From: Aquitalea magnusonii
GTDB lineage: Bacteria > Pseudomonadota > Gammaproteobacteria > Burkholderiales > Chromobacteriaceae
Direction of reading: 5' to 3'
DNA: 64,000 nt
NCBI RefSeq assembly: GCF_003202035.1
Contig: NZ_QJKC01000009.1
Span: forward strand, 124,001-188,000
The position numbers were made by a program, and so were the translations under genes. Below, in pieces: positions 55,264 to 64,000 of this stretch. Each line of letters opens with the position of its first letter. The stretch's first letter is position 1. Below the pieces are notes generated by a model. It did not search any database. It was not told where the DNA came from and saw only the letters and a program-made list of their open reading frames with translations.

Positions 55264-55346
55264 GATGATGTTTCCGCAATATTGGGTTGAAGGCCGCATG
55301 ACTGGCGGCAGACGTCTGGAACAAACCGGGAGGGAGCAGGCTGGCG

Positions 55347-56063
55347 CTATTGCTCCGGCTGACTGATGCACAACAGGCTTTCGCCTTTCCAGTTGATGCT
55401 GGCTTCCTTGCCCCGGATGGTGAATTCGACATTCTGGCCGGCATAGCGGGCACCGCCGGTCACCAGCTCCTGCTGATGCAGGATGACCTGGCTTTTGCCG
55501 CGTACCAGCCGCGCCGTGGCCGGCTTGGTGCGGTAAAACGTGGCCAGCACATCGTTATTGCCGCCGCCACCGCACAGGTAGTGCAGCGGGGTCAGCGAGG
55601 GGGCCAGCCCCCAGCCGGCCTGCAGTTCGGTAATGCGCAGAATATAGGTATCCCCCAGACACATATGGGGATTGTCGTTCTTCATGCATTCCTTGAGATT
55701 GTGCGCCCAGCGCCGCTGCTCCTGCTCCAGCTTGCTCTGGCTGGGGGCGCCGGCGCTGTTTTGCCTGGCCTTGTCCATGGCCTGGGTGAAAACCTTGTCC
55801 AGACGGTTGCCCAGCCGGATCAGCCCTTCATCCTGGCACAGCATGGTTTCCATGGCATTGGCCGGCTTGTTGCAGTCGAACTCGGTGGCCTGCATGGTCG
55901 GCGTGGGGGGCAGAGTGGGCGGTACCGGCTGGCGCAGGCTGCCTCGGCCACCGTTCTTGTCCGGCCCGGTACCAAGCGAGTGCGATCCGTTCAGGGCATG
56001 CGCCTGGCCGGAGATGAGCAGTAGCAAAAGGACTGCAAATGGCACTGGGGGGATCTTGAGCAT
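55347..56063 (-). CDS. Exported lysozyme-inhibitor-type protein, LprI domain plus MliC-like domain
   Basis: 238-residue exported protein. A signal peptide ([20 protein letters not shown]) is followed by a Pro-rich linker and an LprI-type domain ([31 protein letters not shown], about 62-140) with Cys pairs. A C-terminal MliC-like domain ([17 protein letters not shown] ... LLCISQPEQ) completes it. MliC domains inhibit C-type lysozyme in the periplasm. Combining both in one chain suggests a role against host or competitor lysozymes. Confidence 0.85.
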   Translation of the reverse strand: MLKIPPVPFAVLLLLLISGQAHALNGSHSLGTGPDKNGGRGSLRQPVPPTLPPTPTMQATEFDCNKPANAMETMLCQDEGLIRLGNRLDKVFTQAMDKARQNSAGAPSQSKLEQEQRRWAHNLKECMKNDNPHMCLGDTYILRITELQAGWGLAPSLTPLHYLCGGGGNNDVLATFYRTKPATARLVRGKSQVILHQQELVTGGARYAGQNVEFTIRGKEASINWKGESLLCISQPEQ

Positions 56064-56279
56064 GCTTTATTGTGCCATGTGCAGCGATGTTACGCTGCAC
56101 CAATACGCAGGATGATTTCCCTGCCCGGTCAATTGTCTGTAAACTCGCCGACTTCCGCGTCTTGCCAATCGGCGCGCAATGCAAGCCTCATCCCGAGGCG
56201 GTCCGCATTTATTTCAACCGTTTATCGTCAGCCTAGATTGGTGTCGCTTACTGCGATCAGGCAGTCGCAGGAGTGCAGT

Positions 56280-57749
<1,470 letters not shown>

Positions 57750-57904
57750 GCCGCTTGCTGCCGCCGTTGGCGGCCCGTATGCTGATGTGATGGGAGTCAC
57801 TGCCGGGATCGTCAAACCATGGCGGCAAGGCAGGGCAGTGGCCGTCGCGGGGAAGTCTGGCGTGAGTACGTCAGTGGCTAACGATTCGAATCACGGAGCA
57901 GGTC

Positions 57905-58726
57905 ATGAAACAATGGCTTGCAGGTCATGCCGGCACCGTCCGGCATCTTGCCCTGGGCATCATGTTGATGGGCTGGGCGCTGGCTGCGCCCGCCGCACAT
58001 GGCCAGCCGCCAGCCGGCGGCTGGCTGTCCATTGTCTTGGCGTCCGACGAGTGGCCTCCCTATCTTGGCAGCCATCTTCCCGATAACGGCATTCTGTCCC
58101 GCGTGGTCACCGCCGCCTTTGCCCGCGCCAATGTCGGGGTCAGTTACCGTTTCCTGCCCAATAACCGCAGCCTGCAATCCGCACGCAATGGCACGGCGGA
58201 CGGCAGCCTGGGCTGGGCGCCCAGTCCCGAGCGCTTGCAGGATTTGCTATACAGCCAGCCGGTCATGTCGGCACGCATGGTGTTTTTCCAGCGCAAGTCC
58301 GAGCAGCGGCGCTGGACACAGTTGGCCGATCTGGCCGGACTGCGCATCGGCATCACCATCGGCAATTTCTATTCCGCAGAATTCGACCGCCTGGTGCAGC
58401 AGGGCCTGTTGCAAACCGACGGTGCGGCGGATGACCTGAGCAATTTCCGCAAGCTGCTGGCGCGCCGCATCGATCTGTTCCCGATTGAAGAAGATGTCGG
58501 TCAGTTCTTGCTGGCACGCAACTTCCCCCCGGCGCAGGCCGGCCAGCTATCCAGCGGCCAGTCATTCTGGACGGCCCCGCTGCATGTGGTGATCTGGCGG
58601 CGGCATCCGCAAGGTGCCGAGCTGATCGCCCGCTTCAATCGCGGTTTGCAGGCCCTGCAAAGCAGTGGCGAATTCGAGCGCATGGTGCGGGAAACGCGGC
58701 TGGCCTGCCAGCGCAGCCAGCCCTGA
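57905..58726 (+). CDS. Periplasmic solute-binding protein (SBP_bac_3 type)
   Basis: 273-residue exported protein with an N-terminal hydrophobic signal (LALGIMLMGWALAAPAAHG) and a SBP_bac_3-like domain (LASDEWPPYLGSHLPDNGILSRVVTAAFARA, RNGTADGSLGWAPS, LRIGITIGNFYSAEFD). No transport permease adjoins it, so a role as a stand-alone sensor or receptor is possible. CGGAG precedes ATG 57905. Confidence 0.88.
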   Translation: MKQWLAGHAGTVRHLALGIMLMGWALAAPAAHGQPPAGGWLSIVLASDEWPPYLGSHLPDNGILSRVVTAAFARANVGVSYRFLPNNRSLQSARNGTADGSLGWAPSPERLQDLLYSQPVMSARMVFFQRKSEQRRWTQLADLAGLRIGITIGNFYSAEFDRLVQQGLLQTDGAADDLSNFRKLLARRIDLFPIEEDVGQFLLARNFPPAQAGQLSSGQSFWTAPLHVVIWRRHPQGAELIARFNRGLQALQSSGEFERMVRETRLACQRSQP

Positions 58727-58744
58727 GTCCAGCCGGCTCCGGCT

Positions 58745-59335
58745 TCAGCAGGCTGCGGCGGTCTGGCTGGCAATCAGCGCGGCAGCATCCTCCAGCAGCC
58801 GTGCGGACAGTGCCGGGTCGTTAACGGCACGCGACAACAGCAAGGCGCCGACCATCAGGCTTAATTGCACCGTCGGCTTGAGCGGGCTGCCGCCGCTGGC
58901 GGCATCCTGCTGCGCGGCCGCCGCCAGGGTGGCCAGCTGTTGCTCCAGCCCGCTGGTAAAGGCCTGGCGAGCCTGGCTGCCACGCCGGCTCAGTTCGCCG
59001 GCCAGTGCGACCGCCACGCAGCCGGTATCCGGAAAATCCCGATGCGGGATGCTCAGATAGTGTTCCGCCACTCCCCGGCATTGCTGCCCCGGCCCGGCCT
59101 GCTGGCCTTGTTGCTGCCACTGCTCCGCCATCTGCTGCATGGCCTGCTGGCAGACCTGGGCGACCAGATCTTCCTTGTCCTTGAAGTGCCAGTAAAAGCC
59201 GCCGTGGGTCAGCCCAAGGTCGGCCATCAGGTTGGCAATGCCCACCGCGGCAATGCCTTCCGAGCGAAAGCGCAGGCTGGCCATGTCCAGGATGCGTTGG
59301 CGGATGGCGGTCTTGTGTTGTTTGTCGTAGCGCAT
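58745..59335 (-). CDS. TetR-family transcriptional regulator
   Basis: 196-residue repressor. The N-terminal helix-turn-helix lies at about 10-55 (RILDMASLRFRSEGIAAVGIANLMADLGLTHGGFYWHFKDKEDLV). The rest is a ligand-binding helical domain of the AcrR/NemR-like group with PDTGCVAVALAGELSRR. A TATGAT/ATCATA palindrome lies 33 bases upstream, between it and the divergent AraC gene, and is a good candidate for autoregulation. Target and ligand unknown. Confidence 0.92.
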   Translation of the reverse strand: MRYDKQHKTAIRQRILDMASLRFRSEGIAAVGIANLMADLGLTHGGFYWHFKDKEDLVAQVCQQAMQQMAEQWQQQGQQAGPGQQCRGVAEHYLSIPHRDFPDTGCVAVALAGELSRRGSQARQAFTSGLEQQLATLAAAAQQDAASGGSPLKPTVQLSLMVGALLLSRAVNDPALSARLLEDAAALIASQTAAAC

Positions 59336-59367
59336 GCTTGTTTCCGTAGCGGACCGGCTGATTTTCT

Positions 59368-59383
59368 TATGATGTATATCATA
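59368..59383. promoter_or_regulatory. Palindrome, candidate TetR-type operator
   Basis: TATGAT, spacer GTAT, ATCATA in an AT-rich 171-base gap between the divergent TetR- and AraC-type genes. The size and symmetry suit a TetR dimer. Inference. Confidence 0.5.
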
Positions 59384-59506
59384 TAAACAATTACCAACTT
59401 AATCAGCAAGATAGCGTTAACCGATTTCGCCGCTGGCGGCAGGCGTTTTTGTGGCGTGTGGCGGACAAGACTTGCCGGCCGCACGCTTTCGCGTTGCAAT
59501 GCCGAC

Positions 59507-60364
59507 ATGTCCCCAACTTCTGCATTGGCCGCCACCCTGGCCACTTACCATTCGCGCCGGCAGCAAAGAATCGCCCGCGTGCCCATCTGGCAGTCCCAGC
59601 TGATTGCCGTGCTGGAAGGCTGCAAGATCATCCACACGCGCAGCGGCGAGCTGGTTTGCCGCGCCGGGGAGTGGCTGCTGCTGCCTGCCGGGCAGGAGCT
59701 GGAGCTGGTCAACCAGCCGGATGCCGACAGCGGCAACTATCTGGCCCTGGCGCTGACCCAGGACCGGCAATGGCTGCAGCGCTTTCATGCGCTTTATGGC
59801 CATTTGCTGCTGGACGCAGCGCCTGGTCATCCGGTGTTCACCCCCAGCGCCAGTAGCCGCCAGGCTTTGCAGCAACTGGTAAATACCCTGGAGCGGGCAG
59901 ACGGCCCGATCGACCAGGCCCTGGCCGAGCATGGCTGGCAGGGCCTGATGCTGGCCTTGTTGCAGCAGGGGCAGGGCCGCAGCCTGTTGCTGCTGCCGAC
60001 CGAGGATGCCCGCCAGCAATTGCAGGCATTGTTTGCTTTCGATCCGGCGCACGACTGGACGCCGGCGAAGGTGGCGCAGCACTTGTCCATGAGCGAAGCC
60101 ACGCTGCGGCGGCGGCTGGCGGCGGCCAGCTGCACCTTTTCCGGTTTGCTGACCGAAGCGCGGCTGGCGCATGGGCTGGGACTGGTGATGACCGGGCGGC
60201 AGTCCTTGCTGGACGTGGCGCTGGCCAGCGGTTATCAGTCGCCATCGCGCTTTGCCGCCGCTTTCCGCCGCCGTTTTGGCCTGACGCCCAGTGCCCTGCG
60301 TGCCACCCGCGAATTGCCCGAGGACCTGTTCAGTACCGGCGATGCGCCGGTGATTCCGGGTTGA
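59507..60364 (+). CDS. AraC-family transcriptional regulator
   Basis: 285-residue regulator. The N-terminal cupin-like segment (IAVLEGCKIIHTRSGELVCRAGEWLLLPAG) is an AraC_N-type sensor. The C-terminal AraC domain includes PAKVAQHLSMSEATLRRRL and DVALASGYQSPSRFAAAFRRRFGLTP. ATG 59507 was chosen because an upstream in-frame ATG at 59456 adds an unlikely basic extension. It is divergent from the TetR gene. Its target is not evident. Confidence 0.9.
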   Translation: MSPTSALAATLATYHSRRQQRIARVPIWQSQLIAVLEGCKIIHTRSGELVCRAGEWLLLPAGQELELVNQPDADSGNYLALALTQDRQWLQRFHALYGHLLLDAAPGHPVFTPSASSRQALQQLVNTLERADGPIDQALAEHGWQGLMLALLQQGQGRSLLLLPTEDARQQLQALFAFDPAHDWTPAKVAQHLSMSEATLRRRLAAASCTFSGLLTEARLAHGLGLVMTGRQSLLDVALASGYQSPSRFAAAFRRRFGLTPSALRATRELPEDLFSTGDAPVIPG

Positions 60365-60592
60365 AAAGCCCTGCGACAGGCTGCTGGCTGCCATGGCCCT
60401 TGCGTATTTGCACGCCCTTTCGCCATGGCTGACCCTTGGCTCAGCGGCTTTCCAAGGCTGTGCGGCGTGAGCGGCAAAGGCGATGCACTGAGCGGCCAAG
60501 GCGCGCTTTGCCTGGCAGGCTTGCCTAGAATGATGCAGGCAATGCAGCCATGGCTGCTGCCGTGCATCCCTTATTCTTCGTGGAGTAACACC

Positions 60593-61138
60593 ATGCGTCA
60601 TTTGTTGCCGACTCTTGTTTTTGGTCTGCTGTGCAGCACCGCACACGCGTTTCAACTGGGTAGTAGCGAGGTAAAGGCCGGCGGCACGCTGTCGCGGGCA
60701 CAGGAGTTCAACAGCTTTGGCTGCAGCGGTGGCAATACCTCGCCTGCGCTCAGCTGGAGCGATGTGCCGGCCGGCACCCGCAGCTTTGCCCTGACTGTTT
60801 ATGATCCGGATGCGCCCACCGGTAGTGGCTGGTGGCACTGGCTGGTATTCAATCTGCCGGCAGCCACCCGCTCCTTGCCGACAGGTGCCGGCAGTGCCGA
60901 TGGCCAGCATTTGCCAGCCGGCAGCGTGCAGAGCAAGACCGATTACGGCCAGCCCGGCTTCGGTGGAGCTTGCCCGCCGCTGGGTGACAAGCCGCACCGT
61001 TATGTCTTTACCGTGCATGCGCTGAAGGTGGACAAGCTGGACCTGCCGGCCGATGCCATGCCGGCGCTGGTGGGTTACATGCTCAATGCCAACAGCCTGG
61101 GCAAGGCCAGTTTCACCGCCTATTACGGCCGTCATTGA
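60593..61138 (+). CDS. Exported YbhB/YbcL-type PEBP-family protein
   Basis: 181-residue protein of the phosphatidylethanolamine-binding (Raf-kinase-inhibitor-like) family. A signal peptide (MRHLLPTLVFGLLCSTAHA) exports it, like E. coli YbcL rather than cytoplasmic YbhB. Ligand-site motifs are CSGGNTSPALSWSDVP, DPDAPTGSGWWHWLVFNLP and GACPPLGDKPHRYVFTVHAL. The two cysteines may form a disulfide. TGGAG precedes ATG 60593. Ligand unknown. Confidence 0.92.
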   Translation: MRHLLPTLVFGLLCSTAHAFQLGSSEVKAGGTLSRAQEFNSFGCSGGNTSPALSWSDVPAGTRSFALTVYDPDAPTGSGWWHWLVFNLPAATRSLPTGAGSADGQHLPAGSVQSKTDYGQPGFGGACPPLGDKPHRYVFTVHALKVDKLDLPADAMPALVGYMLNANSLGKASFTAYYGRH

Positions 61139-61231
61139 GGGCGAGCGGCAGGTGCGGCTATGACGTCGCCATCTTGACGCGGCGGGGCTTACACGTTAAA
61201 CAGAGTTTTATTTCTGTTGTGAGCTCCTGTC

Positions 61232-62551
61232 ATGTCGCGCCTGCAAACCTTTGTTCCCCCCCGCCCCGATGCCGCCTTGATGCAGTTTCTGGTGCCGGTG
61301 AACCGCTGGCTGAACCTGCACGGGGTGCCGCTGCTGCGCGACCTGCCGCTGCTGGGGCGGCTGCCGGGTTTTTCCGGTGTGGCGGACATCCGCGAATGGC
61401 ATCTGCCACCCGAGCACGAGGCGCGCCTGCGGCAGGCGCTCAGCCCGCGCAATGTCAGCTTTATCGGGCCCAATCATCCCGAGTTCTTTACCGACTGGAT
61501 GATAGACAAGGAGCTGTCCGCCCGTTATGCACCACAGCTGGCCAGCTGGGCCACGCATACCGTGGTGAATGGCATGGGGGCGGCCATGCAGCGCTTCTGG
61601 CTGCGCAACAACCTGATTGCCCAGATTCCCGGTGCTGCCAGCCAGGCGGCGAAGCAGCACTCGGTGGAGTGGGCCTTGCAAGGCCATGGCGTGTTGCTGC
61701 ACCCGGAGGGCGCCGTCGGCTGGCATGCCGACTGGCTGGCCCCGCTGTTTCCCGGGATTGCCGAACTGGCACTTGGCGCGCATGCCCGCTTGCAGGCCAT
61801 GGGGCTACAGCAGCTGCCCCCGGTCCATATCGTACCGGTGGTGTGGAAGCTGCGTTTTTTGCACGATGAAACACGCGCCATCCGTCGCGAACTGTTGTGG
61901 ACGGCAGCACGGCTGCGGCTGGAGGTCAGCCCGGATGCCGATTTGCCGCAGCAGTTGTTCCAGCTGCTGAGCGGCGTGCTGGAGCGCGAAGCCGCCCAGT
62001 GTGCTGTCAGCCTGCCCTTGCGACACGAGCAGTCCTATTTCGACCGCCAGCAGCGCCTGCAACAGCAGCTGGCGCTCCGGCTCGACCAGCTGGCCGGTGC
62101 CGAGCATGCCAGCCTGAGCGCGGGGCGCCGCTGGAGCCGGGTGCTGCGCGAAAGCCGCAGCGAGAGCCAGCGCCAGGAAATGAAGCCACTGCTGGCAAGC
62201 TGGGAACGTTTGCAGCGGCTGGCCCCGGCGGCCTACAGTCAGCCCTTGCTGGCGCAGGAGCACGTGGCCGAATGCATCAAGCGGGTGCGCAACGATTATT
62301 GCAAGGGGCGCCTGCGCGATACCCTGAACGCCTTTTTCCCGCGGCCGGCCGGCCCGCGTGCCTTGTATATGCGCGTGGTGGAACCGATAGACATCGGCCA
62401 CTGGCTGCGTGAACAATCCGACTGCAGCGCCACCGCCCTGGTGGTGCAGATGCGCAGCAGCATGCAGCGGGAGCTGGACGCCCTGCTGGAGGGCCTGCAT
62501 CAGCGCGAACCTTACTGGACCCTGGCCAACCCCCTGATCAGCCGCGCCTGA
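61232..62551 (+). CDS. PlsC-like acyltransferase family protein
   Basis: Probable lysophospholipid acyltransferase-type protein of 439 residues without membrane segments. It contains GPNHPEFFTDWMIDKE, which resembles the catalytic NHxxxxD box except that five residues, not four, lie between His and Asp, and LLHPEGAVGWHAD, which resembles the EGT box. A long C-terminal helical part (about 210-439) is unlike minimal PlsC enzymes. The acceptor lipid is unknown. It starts at ATG 61232 with a weak ribosome site. Confidence 0.65.
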   Translation: MSRLQTFVPPRPDAALMQFLVPVNRWLNLHGVPLLRDLPLLGRLPGFSGVADIREWHLPPEHEARLRQALSPRNVSFIGPNHPEFFTDWMIDKELSARYAPQLASWATHTVVNGMGAAMQRFWLRNNLIAQIPGAASQAAKQHSVEWALQGHGVLLHPEGAVGWHADWLAPLFPGIAELALGAHARLQAMGLQQLPPVHIVPVVWKLRFLHDETRAIRRELLWTAARLRLEVSPDADLPQQLFQLLSGVLEREAAQCAVSLPLRHEQSYFDRQQRLQQQLALRLDQLAGAEHASLSAGRRWSRVLRESRSESQRQEMKPLLASWERLQRLAPAAYSQPLLAQEHVAECIKRVRNDYCKGRLRDTLNAFFPRPAGPRALYMRVVEPIDIGHWLREQSDCSATALVVQMRSSMQRELDALLEGLHQREPYWTLANPLISRA

Positions 62552-62734
62552 ACAGCGTGCAGGGCCGGCAGCGACAGGCGGCCCGCCCTGTTTGTTCGAT
62601 CAGTACCACAAGCAGACAGCGTAAATGGATGAATCCGTGGATTTATCCAAAATGCTTAGCTATTCTTGCTGCCCATGCCGCGACACAAATGACGAATACC
62701 GTTTTGTCTGGTCACGGCCCTATGGGGAGTCGCG

Positions 62735-64000
62735 GTGAGCACATCAGGCAAAACAGTGAAGCCATGGCTGGCCAGTGCCGGCGGGACCATGATCAGCGCA
62801 TCGGTGCTGTGTCTGGCAGCGCTGCTGTCCATGCAGCTGCCGCGTTCGGTGGATTTTGGCCCACTGGCCTTGCCGCTGTGGTTGCCGGCCGGTCTGGCGC
62901 TGGCCATCGCCATGCGCTGGGGCTGGCGCACTGCCCCCGGCCTGTGGCTGGGCATGGCTCTGGGCAATGTGCTGATCTTGCAGCAAGCCTGGCCTGCGGC
63001 CCTGGCCATCGCGCTGGGGCAGGCTGCTGCCCCATTGCTGGCTGCCTATGTGTTGCGGCGGCAGCAAGCCTTGCCCTTCTACCGGCTGTCCCGCGTGCTG
63101 ATGTTCCTGTGGTGCGGGGTAGTGGGCAGCGCCTTGCTCTCTGCCTTGTGGAGTGGTTTTTTCCTGGATGTCAGCACGCTGCCAAGTGGTGTCGAGCGCT
63201 GGCAGTGCCTGCTGGCGCGTGGGCTGGGCGAGCTGTTTGGCATGCTGGCGCTCACCCCTTCCGCGCTGTTCCTGCTGCAAGCCGAACCGGCTCGCTACAG
63301 TCGCAATCCGGCCAGCTGGCTGGAAAGCATGCTGCTGCTGTGGACCAGCCTGCTGCTGGCGGTGGTGGAATTCATCGTGGCCGATTACCGCCATGGCGTG
63401 GCGGCCAGCCTGTGGCCGCTGTTTTGCATCGCCCTGATGTGGGTGGCCTTCCGTTGCCGGCTGGCCCTGGCCTACTGGCTGCATAGCGGCATCGTGCTGC
63501 TGGCATTTGGCGGCGTACTGCTGCATAACGGTGCCGCCTACCAGGACCCCGGTCTCAGCGGCATGGCCGCTGCCGGCATGCTGCTGCTGGTGCAGTCACT
63601 GGCCTTGCTGGTGTTTGGTGCGCTGGTGGCCGAGCGGCGTTTTACCGAAGACTGGCTGCGCCGTGCCAACCAGACACTGGAAGCCAAGGTGGTGGAGCGC
63701 ACCCGCCAGCTGGCCGAAAGCGAGGCCCGTCTCAAGCTGATGGCCGATGCCTCACCCTTTCCGCTGGCCATGAACAATCTGAACGGCGGTAGCCTGATCT
63801 ACGCCAATGCCCAGGCGGAAAGTCTGTTCAAGTGCCGTCTGGATGGGCAGCAGCGCCGGGTGCAGGATTTCTATGTCGATCCGGCCGAGCGGGAAGGCAT
63901 CTCCGCCCTGCTGCGCAGCCAGGGGGCGGTACGGGATCATGAAGTGCAGCTGCACGATGCCGAAGGCCGCCAGTTCTGGGCGCTGGTGTCCTGTGCGGTG
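62735..64000 (+). CDS. MASE1-type membrane sensor with PAS domain (cut by window end)
   Basis: Partial gene, 422 codons inside the window. It begins at GTG 62735 after GGGGAG (62724-62729). About eight hydrophobic segments (residues ~15-300, with LPLWLPAGLALAIAMRWGWRTAPGLWLG near the start) form a MASE1-type sensor. A short coiled coil (RANQTLEAKVVERTRQLAESEARLKLM) and the start of a PAS domain (DASPFPLAMNNLNGGSLIYANAQAE) follow. The missing C-terminus is probably a GGDEF, EAL or histidine-kinase output. Confidence 0.85.
   Translation, partial: MSTSGKTVKPWLASAGGTMISASVLCLAALLSMQLPRSVDFGPLALPLWLPAGLALAIAMRWGWRTAPGLWLGMALGNVLILQQAWPAALAIALGQAAAPLLAAYVLRRQQALPFYRLSRVLMFLWCGVVGSALLSALWSGFFLDVSTLPSGVERWQCLLARGLGELFGMLALTPSALFLLQAEPARYSRNPASWLESMLLLWTSLLLAVVEFIVADYRHGVAASLWPLFCIALMWVAFRCRLALAYWLHSGIVLLAFGGVLLHNGAAYQDPGLSGMAAAGMLLLVQSLALLVFGALVAERRFTEDWLRRANQTLEAKVVERTRQLAESEARLKLMADASPFPLAMNNLNGGSLIYANAQAESLFKCRLDGQQRRVQDFYVDPAEREGISALLRSQGAVRDHEVQLHDAEGRQFWALVSCAV

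Noticed and set aside
62281-62290. CACGTG elsewhere in the window (for example in the acyltransferase gene near 62270) as further parS sites
   Set aside because: Only the six-base core is present. The flanking TGTTT/AAACA arms are absent.

Overview
The window is GC-rich, densely coded bacterial DNA with 63 protein-coding genes supported here. No rRNA, tRNA, CRISPR array, transposase or prophage gene was seen. Gene content (glpK-glpF-glpD with glpR nearby, B12-dependent metH, H-NOX with a hybrid kinase, RhlE, YaeQ, DUF2145, several Lrp/AsnC, MocR and AraC regulators, many DMT/LysE exporters) fits the chromosome of a free-living betaproteobacterium, most likely Neisseriales/Chromobacteriaceae. 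The lineage is an inference from content and style, not from a search. A perfect parS palindrome at 38008-38025 and a 14/16 match at 9338-9353 suggest a chromosome arm not far from the origin.

Layout. 1-8200: glycerol catabolism (glpK, glpF, glpD) with matching candidate GlpR boxes before glpK and glpD. An AraC regulator, a YddG-like exporter, a ~115-bp palindromic repeat and an exported peroxiredoxin lie between these genes and glpR. 8284-12800: a MOSC protein, an FAD oxidoreductase and a MocR-type regulator form a tight minus-strand operon divergent from benE. 12850-14660: an AT-richer island with an orphan fimbrial adhesin-like gene. 14661-20500: an M24 aminopeptidase, a CBS-pair protein, an Lrp regulator divergent from a DMT exporter, a small tail-anchored protein and a DUF2145 pair.

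20735-27382: AraC regulator, a structured 600-bp leader with a small ORF, potABCD and an acetylpolyamine amidohydrolase. Together these look like uptake plus deacetylation of (acetyl)polyamines. 27422-34150: a membrane-anchored FMN glutamate synthase-family protein, a DMT exporter, an OmpR/EnvZ-type pair, and divergent from it three consecutive small exported proteins. The third of these has a perfect 40-residue cysteine periodicity. 34159-43750: quinone oxidoreductase, H-NOX plus hybrid kinase, YqiA, a periplasmic binding protein, metH and a diguanylate cyclase.

44038-64000: DUF465, an ABC exporter, an rRNA-methyltransferase-like protein, an HD-GYP protein with a C-terminal zinc ribbon, an MFS exporter, an HSL-type esterase, YgjP-like and GNAT proteins and a second Lrp/exporter divergent pair (LysE). 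These are followed by an AhpD/ABM/PaiB operon, YaeQ, a combined LprI-MliC protein, RhlE, a binding protein, divergent TetR and AraC regulators, a periplasmic PEBP protein, a PlsC-like acyltransferase and a MASE1-PAS sensor cut by the window end. Signalling by c-di-GMP and nitric oxide, and export of amino acids or metabolites, recur across the window.

The best candidate for something undescribed is the 155-residue secreted protein at 33630-34097. Next are the polyamine-operon leader and the palindromic repeat.
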